Shown here: positions 26,860 through 34,901 of the stretch, one piece after another | How the letters are laid out: each line of letters begins with the position of its first letter | Numbering within the stretch: position 1 is the stretch's first letter | Assembly: GCF_003467445.1 (NCBI RefSeq) | Contig: NZ_QSGS01000001.1 | Span: 372,001 to 436,000 of the forward strand | Length of the DNA stretch: 64,000 bases | Direction: 5' to 3' | DNA from: Exiguobacterium sp. AM39-5BH | Lineage (GTDB): Bacteria; Bacillota; Bacilli; Exiguobacteriales; Exiguobacteriaceae | Made by a program: the position numbers and the translations under genes | Notes under the pieces: generated by a model | What the model was told of the DNA's origin: nothing | The model's input: only the letters and a program-made list of their open reading frames with translations | Databases searched by the model: none

Positions 26860-27702
26860 ATGAAAAAGAGCAGTTCTACCAATCGTATACTTCCTGTCAC
26901 TTCAACGAAGTCGGGCACGACTCAACTTGTGGCTGATCAAGTATATGGCTACACCAATCAAATCGTGAATGCGTATTTCATCCAAACAAATGCTGACTTG
27001 AACGAGTGGGTGTTGGTGGATGCCGGAATGCCTACTTCAGGTACTAAGTTGCTCCATGCAGCGGAACGACTGTTTGGTCGTGACCATCATTTGAAAGCGA
27101 TTCTATTGACACATGGACATTTTGATCATGTGGGAGGGATTGTAAGTATTTTAGAGCGTTTCCCGGTCCCGGTATATGCGCACTCACTAGAAATACCATT
27201 TTTGACCGGTAAAAAGCAGTATCCAGAACCGGATGCGAGTGTCGAAGGCGGGACGTTGGCGAAAATCGCTTCAGTTTATCCGGTCGAGGCGATTGATATT
27301 TCTGAGCATATTCATCCGTTACCGGAAGATGGTACGGTACCATTGTTGACAGATTGGGGATGGGTCCATACGCCAGGCCACACACCTGGTCATGTCTCGT
27401 TCTATCGAGAAAAGGATCAGCTCCTTCTTGCGGGAGACGCGTTCGTCACCGTGAAGCAAGACTCCCTTTACCGCGTACTCACGCAAGTGAAGAGTGTGGA
27501 AGGCCCTCCTGTCTATTTGACGACCGATTGGGACGCTGCAGCAAAATCGGTTAAACAACTAGCGGCGTTACATCCTCAAATTGCAGCGACCGGTCACGGT
27601 CAACCGATATCTGGGGAGGCGTTGACTAGTGGATTGATGGAATTAGCCGAACAGTTTCATGAACGTGCTGTCCCATCGCATGGCCGTTATGTAGATGAAT
27701 GA
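26860..27702 (+). CDS. Metallo-beta-lactamase-fold hydrolase
   Basis: A 280-residue MBL-fold enzyme. The metal-binding motif is LTHGHFDHVGG (HxHxDH). The further ligands lie in HTPGHTPGHVSFY and LLAGDAF, and the last His in ATGHGQP. No signal peptide is visible; the N-terminal 30 residues are polar. Close relatives are annotated as generic MBL hydrolases with glyoxalase-II-like active sites; the substrate is unknown. TAAGGAGG precedes the ATG. A paired gene is not present on either side. Confidence 0.88.
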   Translation: MKKSSSTNRILPVTSTKSGTTQLVADQVYGYTNQIVNAYFIQTNADLNEWVLVDAGMPTSGTKLLHAAERLFGRDHHLKAILLTHGHFDHVGGIVSILERFPVPVYAHSLEIPFLTGKKQYPEPDASVEGGTLAKIASVYPVEAIDISEHIHPLPEDGTVPLLTDWGWVHTPGHTPGHVSFYREKDQLLLAGDAFVTVKQDSLYRVLTQVKSVEGPPVYLTTDWDAAAKSVKQLAALHPQIAATGHGQPISGEALTSGLMELAEQFHERAVPSHGRYVDE

Positions 27703-28014
27703 ACGAGTGAAATCGTCAAAGGTTGGTCTCTAGTGTATTAGCGGATCGATAAATCGAGTAATCAACGAAATATAAAAAAACGTCACTTCATACTTCGAGT
27801 AAGGATGAGCAGTTGAAGATACCTGTCTCGAAGATGGATGGGTCAAAAAACAGTCCTTATAGAATCACGAACAGCCAACCACCTAAAAGATGTAGCTCCA
27901 AAGACGTCATTCCGTTCAAAACGGATGACGTCTTTTGACTTACGTACTCTGAGAGAAGAGACGTTGATTGGTGCATGAAGTAGAACAGTCGTCACCTGCA
28001 AAGATGACGACTGT
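27703..28014. other. Intergenic stretch with two strong hairpins
   Basis: A 312-base gap between the MBL hydrolase and the convergent recombinase gene. Apart from the two hairpins listed separately it holds nothing I can recognise: no ORF with a ribosome site and no tRNA-like fold. Confidence 0.5.
27900..27935. terminator. Symmetrical hairpin, probable bidirectional terminator
   Basis: AAAGACGTCAT pairs with ATGACGTCTTT around a short loop that itself can extend pairing (CCGTT/AACGG). A run precedes and T run follows. Confidence 0.6.
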
Positions 28015-28015
28015 T
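27984..28015. terminator. Hairpin at the 3' end of the recombinase gene
   Basis: AACAGTCGTCA / TGACGACTGTT, an 11-bp perfect stem whose right arm touches the stop codon of the minus-strand recombinase gene. No T run follows on the minus strand, so it may protect the RNA end rather than terminate. Confidence 0.5.
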
Positions 28016-29013
28016 TACGGAGTGACTCCTCCAGATTCATAGAGCGTCGCGCCGAACTCCACATACGCTTGCTCATAGCGCCGGAGCGATGACTCTTTAT
28101 GCATACATGTCACGTTCATCCGCTCGAGTGACGTCATGTCGGTCGCATACGTCTTCAAGACGTGGGCGTTCCGGAGCATCGACGGTGTGACCGAACGCGT
28201 GAGACCGCTGCGTTCATTCAATTGGCGCATCATCTTCGTGATCATGACGATTGTCAGCTGTTTCGGCTGGTTCTTCGCATACACCCAACGGAACGTCATC
28301 CGGGAGAAGTCGAACGAGACGAAGACGGGATCGTCTGAGTACCAACGTGGACGGACGGGCGTCGGGATGTCGGCCAAGTAGTTCATGAGGAGCGTCTGGT
28401 CCTCTTGACTGAGTTTCAACGTGAACCGGTTGCCGAGCCGGTCATAGACGTCGAACTCATGGCTCGCGAGATGCAGGTCGTTCATCCGGAGACGAATGAT
28501 ATGGTGGACCCGGAGACCGTATTTATAGAACAGCGTGACAATCAACTCGTTCCGATTGACGAGATACGGATGGGCCTGAAGCTGGTTCTCACTCAGCCCG
28601 CTTGTCGAACGGATCGTCCGGACGAGCTTGCTGAACTCGGTCGGTAAGGCGATCTGGTCGATGGTGAGCGTATGGGCCGGTTGGGCATAGGCGAGCATCT
28701 TTTTTCGGAGCGGATTCAAGAAGACGGTCAGGCTATTGATGACGGTGACGATTCGGGCGACCGTCGCTTGTTGGTATTGCTTCTCTTCGATGAGGAAGTC
28801 GTTGACGAACGTCTTCCACGATTCGAGCGGGACGGCGAGCCACGCCTCCGGGGCATCGAGCTCGACGTTATGGTCATGAAAGTATTTGTGCACATCGATC
28901 AAGTCGTACCGATAGCGTTTCAGCGTCGACGGTTGACGGCCGCTCGCACCGAGATGGAACAAGTACGCCTCGATATATTCAGGCAATGGATACTCTTTTC
29001 TACGTTTCGTCAT
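28015..29013 (-). CDS. Tyrosine recombinase/integrase-like protein, degenerate active site
   Basis: A 332-residue protein with the layout of XerC/D-type recombinases: an N-terminal SAM-like core-binding domain (about 8-105) and a C-terminal catalytic domain (about 120-325). The box I arginine is present in YKYGLRVHHIIRL (Arg168). In box II the usual H-x-x-R reads S278-M-L-R281, so the first histidine is lost while the arginine stays. MHKESSLRRYEQAY offers the second His (305) and the nucleophile Tyr (313 or 317). It may be a diverged orphan recombinase or a DNA-binding descendant. No att-like repeats or phage genes adjoin it. GGAGGAAC precedes the ATG. Confidence 0.72.
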   Translation of the reverse strand: MTKRRKEYPLPEYIEAYLFHLGASGRQPSTLKRYRYDLIDVHKYFHDHNVELDAPEAWLAVPLESWKTFVNDFLIEEKQYQQATVARIVTVINSLTVFLNPLRKKMLAYAQPAHTLTIDQIALPTEFSKLVRTIRSTSGLSENQLQAHPYLVNRNELIVTLFYKYGLRVHHIIRLRMNDLHLASHEFDVYDRLGNRFTLKLSQEDQTLLMNYLADIPTPVRPRWYSDDPVFVSFDFSRMTFRWVYAKNQPKQLTIVMITKMMRQLNERSGLTRSVTPSMLRNAHVLKTYATDMTSLERMNVTCMHKESSLRRYEQAYVEFGATLYESGGVTP

Positions 29014-29115
29014 GGACGTTCCTCCTTCTCCTCATATCGTACCACAAACGGACGTTCTCCGTTCGTCGTTTCGTGGTAAGATGGAGGATGAGACTTATAG
29101 GAATGAGGGATTTTT

Positions 29116-30360
29116 ATGCAACGAGAGAAAGTCATTATCGTCGGGTGTCAATTACCGACCGTCGACGATTGGACATATGAACAATCGATGGGGGAACTCG
29201 TCGAATTGGTCGATACGGCACGAGGTGAGGTCGTCGCCCGTCTCGACCAGAAACGGCAACAAGTCGACCGCCGCACGTTCATTGGGAAAGGGAAGGTCGA
29301 GGAGCTCGCTGTGCTCATCGAACAGTTCGAGCCGGACATCGTCATCTTCAACGCTGAGCTGTCGCCGGCCCAATCGAAGAACATCCGCATCTCGCTGAAC
29401 GATCCTAACGAGATGAAACTGATTGATCGGACGCAATTGATTTTAGACATCTTTGCCGGACGGGCCCAATCGAAAGAAGGGAAGCTCCAAGTCGAGCTCG
29501 CCCAGATGAACTATCTGCTCCCACGTTTGATCGGGCAAGGCACACAGCTGTCACGTCTCGGTGGCGGAATCGGGACACGGGGACCGGGGGAGACGAAACT
29601 CGAGTCCGACCGTCGACACATCAAGCGCCGCATCGACGAGATCACGAAGCAGCTCGAGGGGACGGTCGCGCACCGTGACCGTTACCGGGAACGCCGGAAA
29701 GAGAACCGCGTGTTCCAAATCGCGCTCGTCGGGTACACGAACGCCGGGAAGTCGACAATTTTCAACCGCTTGACGGACGCCGATACGTACGAACAGGACG
29801 AGCTGTTCGCGACGCTCGATCCGCTCACGCGTGAGCTCGAGTTGCCGCGCGGCGGAAAAGTGCTCATTACGGATACGGTCGGATTCATTCGTGATTTGCC
29901 GACGAAACTCGTCGCCGCCTTCCGCTCGACGCTCGAGGAAGTGCTCGGGGCCGACCTCGTCTTGCACGTCATCGACGCATCGAATCCACATTACATGAAC
30001 CAAATCGACACGACGAACTCGGTCTTGGCAGAACTCGGCGCGAGTGAGGTGCCGCAGCTCGAGGTATACAATAAGAAAGACCGATTGACGGAAGACTTCG
30101 TCGGCGGACCGCTCGTCATCTCTGCGCTCGACTCGAACGATATCGAAACGCTCATCGACGCGATCGAAAATAAGATTGCTGATGTGTTAACGAAAGTACA
30201 CGTCATCTTGCCTGTTCGCTCGTTCGAGCATTACCATCCGGCCAAAGAATCGATGTATCGTCTCGAGGAGAAGTTCCTCGATGACGGTTCAGTCGAACTC
30301 GTCGGGTTTATGAGAGAAGACACGCGTCTATATGCGACGCTGAAACAATTTGAGGTGTGA
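29116..30360 (+). CDS. hflX: Ribosome-associated GTPase HflX
   Basis: A 414-residue GTPase that splits stalled or hibernating 70S ribosomes, important under heat stress. The N-terminal HflX domain ends in the glycine-rich LSRLGGGIGTRGPGE. A coiled helical linker follows. The G domain has G1 GYTNAGKST, G3 DTVGFI and G4 NKKD. The length is that of the B. subtilis protein (YnbA). GAGGGA precedes the ATG. The stop is four bases from ynbB; the order hflX-ynbB-glnR-glnA is that of B. subtilis. Confidence 0.94.
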   Translation: MQREKVIIVGCQLPTVDDWTYEQSMGELVELVDTARGEVVARLDQKRQQVDRRTFIGKGKVEELAVLIEQFEPDIVIFNAELSPAQSKNIRISLNDPNEMKLIDRTQLILDIFAGRAQSKEGKLQVELAQMNYLLPRLIGQGTQLSRLGGGIGTRGPGETKLESDRRHIKRRIDEITKQLEGTVAHRDRYRERRKENRVFQIALVGYTNAGKSTIFNRLTDADTYEQDELFATLDPLTRELELPRGGKVLITDTVGFIRDLPTKLVAAFRSTLEEVLGADLVLHVIDASNPHYMNQIDTTNSVLAELGASEVPQLEVYNKKDRLTEDFVGGPLVISALDSNDIETLIDAIENKIADVLTKVHVILPVRSFEHYHPAKESMYRLEEKFLDDGSVELVGFMREDTRLYATLKQFEV

Positions 30361-30364
30361 AACA

Positions 30365-31663
30365 ATGATGTGGAATGAAAAGATTGCGTACTATGATGAG
30401 TTGTCCCCGTTCGTGACCGAGGCGGAAGAACGGGTAAAACCTTACTTTAAAACGATCGAGGCGACGGCGGAATTCAACCAATACCGTGTCCTCGAGTCGT
30501 TCAAGAAGCACAAAGTGTCGGATTTCCATTTCAATCCGACGACCGGGTATGGCTATGACGATATCGGGCGCGACACGCTCGAGTCGATTTACGCCGACGT
30601 GTTCGGGGCGGACCTCGCCTTATGCCGCCCGCAAATCATCTCCGGGACGCACGCCATCGGGATCGCCTTGTTCGGTGTGTTGTTACCGGGGGATGAACTG
30701 CTCTATATTACCGGCAAGCCGTACGATACGCTTGAAGAGATTGTCGGGATTCGGGGAGACGGCCGTGGCTCGCTCAAAGAACTCGGTGTCGGCTACGACA
30801 CGGTCGAATTGAAAGAGGACCGAATCGACATTGAGACCGTTCTTCGGCGGATTCGCCCCGAGACGAAGCTCGTCGGCATCCAGCGTTCGAAAGGCTACGC
30901 CAACCGGCGCAGCATCCCGGTCAAAGAGATCGGTGAGGTGATCACGCAGATCAAAGCGGCACATCCGCACGTCTTCGTCTTCGTCGATAACTGCTACGGC
31001 GAGTTTGTCGAGACGATCGAACCGACGCATGTCGGTGCCGACCTCATGGCCGGCTCGCTCATCAAGAACCCGGGCGGCGGTTTGGCGAAGACGGGCGGCT
31101 ATATCGCCGGGACGAAAGAGCTCGTCGAACGATGCTCGTTCCGCATGACGACGCCAGGCATCGGGAGCGAAGCCGGTCCGTCGCTCTATTCGCTCCAAGA
31201 GATGTATCAAGGGTTTTATATGGCGCCGCATACGGTCGCCCAAGCGTTGAAAGGGGCGCACTTGACTGCGAGCCTGCTCGGCTTGCTCGGTTTCGAGACG
31301 GACCCGCATTATACGACGCCACGGACCGACTTGATTCAATCGGTGACGTTCCGCGATCGCGACAAGATGATCGCGTTCTGTCAGAGCATCCAGATGGCGT
31401 CACCGGTCAATGCCCACGCGTTGCCGGTACCGGCCTATATGCCGGGGTATGAGGATGACGTCATCATGGCGGCCGGGACGTTCATTCAAGGCTCGTCGAT
31501 TGAACTGTCGGCCGACGGACCGCTCCGCGCCCCTTACACGGCATATGTGCAAGGCGGTTTGACTTACGCCCACGTCAAGGTCGCGCTCATGCTCGCCTTG
31601 AGCCAATTACGCTCGAAAGAGCTCGTCACATTTGACCGTGACAATATCTCACAGAAGTTGTAA
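30365..31663 (+). CDS. ynbB: PLP-dependent methionine gamma-lyase-like protein YnbB
   Basis: A 432-residue fold-type I PLP protein of the family once called aluminium-resistance protein. FNPTTGYGYDDIGRDTLE and CRPQIISGTHAIGIALFG bind the cofactor phosphate. FVDNCYGEF precedes the Schiff-base lysine in GSLIKNPGGGLAKTGGY. In B. subtilis ynbB has been reported as one of the genes needed for the 5-aminopentanol modification of EF-P, together with ymfI, which is also in this window. Its exact reaction is not known to me. GAGGTGTG precedes two adjacent ATG codons at 30365 and 30368. Confidence 0.9.
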   Translation: MMWNEKIAYYDELSPFVTEAEERVKPYFKTIEATAEFNQYRVLESFKKHKVSDFHFNPTTGYGYDDIGRDTLESIYADVFGADLALCRPQIISGTHAIGIALFGVLLPGDELLYITGKPYDTLEEIVGIRGDGRGSLKELGVGYDTVELKEDRIDIETVLRRIRPETKLVGIQRSKGYANRRSIPVKEIGEVITQIKAAHPHVFVFVDNCYGEFVETIEPTHVGADLMAGSLIKNPGGGLAKTGGYIAGTKELVERCSFRMTTPGIGSEAGPSLYSLQEMYQGFYMAPHTVAQALKGAHLTASLLGLLGFETDPHYTTPRTDLIQSVTFRDRDKMIAFCQSIQMASPVNAHALPVPAYMPGYEDDVIMAAGTFIQGSSIELSADGPLRAPYTAYVQGGLTYAHVKVALMLALSQLRSKELVTFDRDNISQKL

Positions 31664-31674
31664 CCGAAATGTCA

Positions 31675-31691
31675 TGTTAACTTTCTTAACA
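31675..31691. promoter_or_regulatory. GlnR/TnrA box 1
   Basis: TGTTAACTTTCTTAACA fits the GlnR/TnrA consensus TGTNA-N7-TNACA exactly. It lies just upstream of the -35 element of glnRA. Confidence 0.88.
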
Positions 31692-31695
31692 TCTA

Positions 31696-31724
31696 TTGAC
31701 AGGTAAGTTGTCATGTATTATTCT
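31696..31724 (+). promoter_or_regulatory. SigmaA promoter of glnRA
   Basis: A perfect TTGACA (31696-31701), a 17-bp spacer and TATTCT (31719-31724). A symmetrical sequence TCTCACAGTGTGAGA (31722-31736) covers the expected transcription start. Confidence 0.7.
31697..31713. promoter_or_regulatory. GlnR box 2 over the -35 element
   Basis: TGACA-N7-TGTCA, a symmetrical variant of the GlnR site, centred 22 bases (two helix turns) from box 1 and overlapping the -35 element. The pair matches the two-site arrangement known at B. subtilis glnRA. Confidence 0.7.
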
Positions 31725-31756
31725 CACAGTGTGAGACAGAAAAGGAGGGGTAAGAG

Positions 31757-32155
31757 ATGGCCGATCAATTTCGTCGCTCCAACCCGTTGTTTCCGATCGG
31801 AATCGTTCAAGATTTGACCCAACTGACAGGTAGGCAGATTCGGTACTATGAAGAACAGGGTCTGATTTCGCCTAGTCGGACGGAATCGAAACGACGGCTC
31901 TATTCCTTTAATGATGTCGAACGTCTACTCGCGATCAAAGATTTCATCGATCAAGGTTTCAACTTGGCGGCGATTCGCCATATGCTCGACAATGCGGACG
32001 CCAAAGAAGTGGAACCAGCAAAAACAACGGTCGAGGAACCACCGAAGATCTCTGAACAAGAGTTACACAAACTATTGAAAACACAGCTTCAAGAAGCTGG
32101 CCGTTTCAATAAGACGTCGCTCATTCAAGGTGAGTTGTCACGTTTTTATCGATGA
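31757..32155 (+). CDS. glnR: MerR-family nitrogen regulator GlnR
   Basis: A 132-residue repressor of glnRA and other nitrogen genes under nitrogen excess. The MerR-type winged helix (about 12-80) contains [20 protein letters not shown] and [18 protein letters not shown]. The C-terminal tail (about 100-132, [19 protein letters not shown]) corresponds to the region through which feedback-inhibited glutamine synthetase stabilises GlnR on DNA. AAAGGAGGGG precedes the ATG. glnA follows 46 bases later. Confidence 0.94.
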   Translation: MADQFRRSNPLFPIGIVQDLTQLTGRQIRYYEEQGLISPSRTESKRRLYSFNDVERLLAIKDFIDQGFNLAAIRHMLDNADAKEVEPAKTTVEEPPKISEQELHKLLKTQLQEAGRFNKTSLIQGELSRFYR

Positions 32156-32201
32156 CGCCAGTACATTAACCATTACACAATGTGAGAGGGGACATTTTAC
32201 C

Positions 32202-33542
32202 ATGGCCAGAAAAACGTTCACGAAAGAAGACATCAAACGGATCGCACAAGAAGAGGACGTACGCTTTATTCGTCTTCAATTCACGGATATCCTCGGTACG
32301 ATTAAAAACGTCGAGGTGCCGATCAGCCAATTGGACAAAGCACTTGATAACAAGATGATGTTCGACGGCTCTTCGATCGAAGGCTTCGTACGCATCGAGG
32401 AATCAGACATGTACCTCTATCCAGACCTCGACACGTGGGTTGTCTTCCCGTGGACAGACGGCAGCGGTAAAGTCGCTCGCTTGATTTGTGATATTTATAA
32501 CCCGGACGGCACACCGTTCAGCGGTGACCCGCGCGGTAGCTTGAAGCGTAACCTCGAGCGCATGCAAAAGCTCGGCTTCACAGCGTTCAACGTCGGACCA
32601 GAGCCTGAGTTCTTCCTCTTCAAGAAAGACTTGAACGGCCAACCGACACTCGAACTCAATGACCAAGGCGGTTACTTCGACTTGGCACCGGTCGACCTCG
32701 GCGAGAACTGCCGTAAAGAGATCGTCATCGAGCTCGAAAACATGGGCTTCGAAATCGAAGCATCACACCACGAAGTCGCTCCAGGTCAGCACGAAATCGA
32801 CTTCAAATACGCGGATGCAGTCACAACGGCTGATAACATCCAAACGTTCAAACTTGTCGTCAAGACGATTGCAGCGAAATATGGCCTTCACGCGACGTTC
32901 ATGCCGAAGCCACTCTTCGGTGTCAACGGTTCTGGGATGCACGCCAACATGTCGCTCTTCAAAGGTGACACGAACGTTTTCTACGACCCGAACGGCGACA
33001 TGGAATTATCAGATACAGCCCGCGCCTTCACGGCAGGAATTCTCGAGCACGCTCGTGCGTTCACGGCTGTCTGTAACCCGACTGTCAACTCGTACAAGCG
33101 CCTCGTGCCTGGTTACGAAGCACCTTGCTATGTAGCATGGAGCGCGCGCAACCGTTCACCACTCGTTCGTGTACCGGCGGCCCGTGGTCTCTCGACGCGG
33201 ATCGAAGTGCGTTCGGTTGACCCAGCGGCGAACCCGTATCTCGCCTTGTCGACGCTCTTGGCTTCTGGTCTCGACGGAATCGAGAAAGACATGACGGCAC
33301 CGAAGCCGATTGACAGCAACATCTACGTGATGGACAAGCCAGAGCGTGTTGCCAACGGAATCGATGATCTTCCGGCTACACTCTTTGACGCACTCGAAGT
33401 ACTCCGTGCCGATAAAGTCGTGATGGATGCTCTCGGTGACCACATCGGTGAACACTTCCTCGAGTTGAAAGAAATCGAGTGGGATATGTTCCGTACGCAA
33501 GTAACAGAGTGGGAACGCGATCAGTACATGACGCTCTACTAA
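32202..33542 (+). CDS. glnA: Glutamine synthetase, type I
   Basis: A 446-residue dodecameric enzyme that makes glutamine from glutamate, ammonia and ATP and also controls GlnR/Tnr[20 protein letters not shown] and the metal/glutamate-site blocks [24 protein letters not shown] and NRSPLVRVP are all intact. The length is that of the GSI-alpha subtype of Bacilli, which is regulated by feedback and not by adenylylation: the adenylylation Tyr loop of GSI-beta is absent. GAGGGG precedes the ATG at 32202. A strong terminator follows. Confidence 0.97.
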   Translation: MARKTFTKEDIKRIAQEEDVRFIRLQFTDILGTIKNVEVPISQLDKALDNKMMFDGSSIEGFVRIEESDMYLYPDLDTWVVFPWTDGSGKVARLICDIYNPDGTPFSGDPRGSLKRNLERMQKLGFTAFNVGPEPEFFLFKKDLNGQPTLELNDQGGYFDLAPVDLGENCRKEIVIELENMGFEIEASHHEVAPGQHEIDFKYADAVTTADNIQTFKLVVKTIAAKYGLHATFMPKPLFGVNGSGMHANMSLFKGDTNVFYDPNGDMELSDTARAFTAGILEHARAFTAVCNPTVNSYKRLVPGYEAPCYVAWSARNRSPLVRVPAARGLSTRIEVRSVDPAANPYLALSTLLASGLDGIEKDMTAPKPIDSNIYVMDKPERVANGIDDLPATLFDALEVLRADKVVMDALGDHIGEHFLELKEIEWDMFRTQVTEWERDQYMTLY

Positions 33543-33557
33543 GTCGATTTGTACTTG

Positions 33558-33591
33558 AGCACTCGACCCTTATGGGGTCGGGTGCTTTTTT
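33558..33591 (+). terminator. Terminator after glnA
   Basis: A 12-bp stem (AGCACTCGACCC / GGGTCGGGTGCT, one G-T pair) with a short loop is followed by a T run. Confidence 0.9.
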
Positions 33592-33603
33592 GATGCACGC
33601 AAA

Positions 33604-33630
33604 GAGGCGTTCCCATCGCGGGAACGCCTC
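33604..33630 (-). terminator. Hairpin after the DUF2227 gene
   Basis: GAGGCGTTCCC / GGGAACGCCTC, a perfect 11-bp stem just past the stop of the minus-strand gene, with only TTT after it on that strand. Confidence 0.6.
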
Positions 33631-33636
33631 AGTTGG

Positions 33637-34077
33637 TTAGAATGCACGTTTGAAGAACGTGGATGCATAGTCGAGCGTCGTATGTAGCGTCGTCGCGAAG
33701 ACGAGTCCGAAGAAGCAGGCTGCCCCGTTCAGGTCGAGCCACGATCTGGCAGCTGCCTCATACGGCGTGAACGTGAGCACGAGCGTGAGCGGGAACCCGA
33801 GATAGATGACCCGGATCAAATCGCTCAAGAGCGGCAAATGCGAGAATAACGACCGATGGGGCATGATTTTCACGTAAGGAAGCCAAAAGCCCCGGAGCGG
33901 TCCCCATCGATAATAGGCGTCCGACTTCAAGTCAAGGTCCGGGGAGAGCCAGAACGTCCCGATCAGGGCGCCGAATAGGAACACGGTCGGAACATCGATG
34001 TCAATAAAAGGCGTGGCAATCGCAAGAGCACCGATTGCCACGAGATTCGTACGGGTATGTGTCTTGCCACTCGCCAT
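33637..34077 (-). CDS. DUF2227 family putative metal-binding membrane protein
   Basis: A 146-residue protein with about three hydrophobic segments. [12 protein letters not shown] at the start, WLSPDLDLKSDAYYRWGPLRGFW and the MPHRSLFSH block are the conserved motifs of the DUF2227 family. The His and Asp residues in these blocks suggest metal binding at the membrane surface; function unknown. The ATG at 34077 shares a base with the lexA stop (TAATG on the minus strand), so the gene is translationally coupled to lexA and would be transcribed from the SOS promoter. Confidence 0.8.
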   Translation of the reverse strand: MASGKTHTRTNLVAIGALAIATPFIDIDVPTVFLFGALIGTFWLSPDLDLKSDAYYRWGPLRGFWLPYVKIMPHRSLFSHLPLLSDLIRVIYLGFPLTLVLTFTPYEAAARSWLDLNGAACFFGLVFATTLHTTLDYASTFFKRAF

Positions 34078-34696
34078 TAGTGAATCGTCCGGTATACACC
34101 GATGACCTTCCCTAAAATCGACACGTTATCGAAATACATCGCTTCGAGTTCGTCGTTCTCCGGCTGGAGACGCACTTTCGAAGCTTCTTTATAAATCCGC
34201 TTCACCGTCGCTTCGCCTTCATCCGTCATGGCGACGACAATCTCTCCATTGTCGGCCGTGTTCTGTTGGCGGACGAGGACACGGTCCCCATCCAAGATGC
34301 CGGCGTTAATCATCGAGTCTCCCGAGACCGAGAGCATATAGACGTTGTCGGAACCGAGACGTGGGCCGGGAGCGGGAAGTGTTCTTCCACGTTCTCGATT
34401 GCCGTAATCGGCGTACCAGCTGTGACTTTCCCGATGACCGGCACGTACATGACAGCATCGTGGTCTTCGACGACTGACATCTCTTCATCTAAAATCTCGA
34501 TGGCACGTGGCTTCGTCTTGTCACGTCGAATCAATCCACGTTTCTCTAGACGGTCCAAGTGTCCGTGGACGGTCGAGCTCGATGCGAGTCCGACAGCCTC
34601 TCCGATTTCACGAACAGAAGGGGGATACCCTTTCGCCCGAACCTCGGATTTTATAAAATCAAGAATCTGTTGTTGTCTTGCTGACATTTTTTTCAA
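34077..34696 (-). CDS. lexA: SOS repressor LexA (frame broken once)
   Basis: About 207 residues when repaired. The N-terminal winged helix ([13 protein letters not shown], then [15 protein letters not shown] and SSTVHGHL) binds SOS boxes. The self-cleavage site is Ala93-Gly94 in KVTAGTP. The catalytic Ser lies in GDSMI and the Lys in ATVKRIY. The frame breaks near 34354-34361: the first part ends in an unrelated tail, while the conserved [15 protein letters not shown] continues in another frame. One G missing from the plus-strand GAG(G)ACG repairs it to [14 protein letters not shown] start at 34696 is set by GAGGTGA and matches the B. subtilis N-terminus; an ATG at 34687 is too far from that site. 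Confidence 0.92.
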
Positions 34697-34782
34697 TGGA
34701 TTTCACCTCGATTATGTCGAATATCCTGCGAACGCATCCTATTCTTTATGGGTTTAGTTTAACACAAGAACACATGAGCGCA

Positions 34783-34796
34783 CAAACATTCGTTCG
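34783..34796. promoter_or_regulatory. LexA box 1 (lexA side)
   Basis: CAAACATTCGTTCG; its complement CGAACGAATGTTTG matches all 14 positions of CGAACRNRYGTTYG. It overlaps a likely -35 of the minus-strand lexA promoter (TTGTGC with TTAAAC 17 bases on), giving autorepression. Confidence 0.85.
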
Positions 34797-34807
34797 TTTT
34801 TTTCTAC

Positions 34808-34837
34808 TTGACCGAACAGAAGTTCTTGTTTTATGAT
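34808..34837 (+). promoter_or_regulatory. SOS promoter of the yneA-like/yneB/ynzC operon
   Basis: TTGACC (34808-34813), an 18-bp spacer and TATGAT (34832-34837). LexA box 2 fills the spacer. Confidence 0.7.
34813..34826. promoter_or_regulatory. LexA box 2 (between -35 and -10)
   Basis: CGAACAGAAGTTCT, 12 of 14 positions of the SOS consensus, lying between the -35 and -10 elements of the divergent operon. Confidence 0.75.
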
Positions 34838-34850
34838 GAGAACAGATAAA

Positions 34851-34864
34851 CGAACAGACGTTCT
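34851..34864. promoter_or_regulatory. LexA box 3 (early transcribed region)
   Basis: CGAACAGACGTTCT, 13 of 14 consensus positions, just downstream of the expected transcription start of the divergent operon. Confidence 0.8.
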
Positions 34865-34901
34865 CGAGAACGTGTATTCTTATTCCCAGGAGGTAATCGT
34901 T

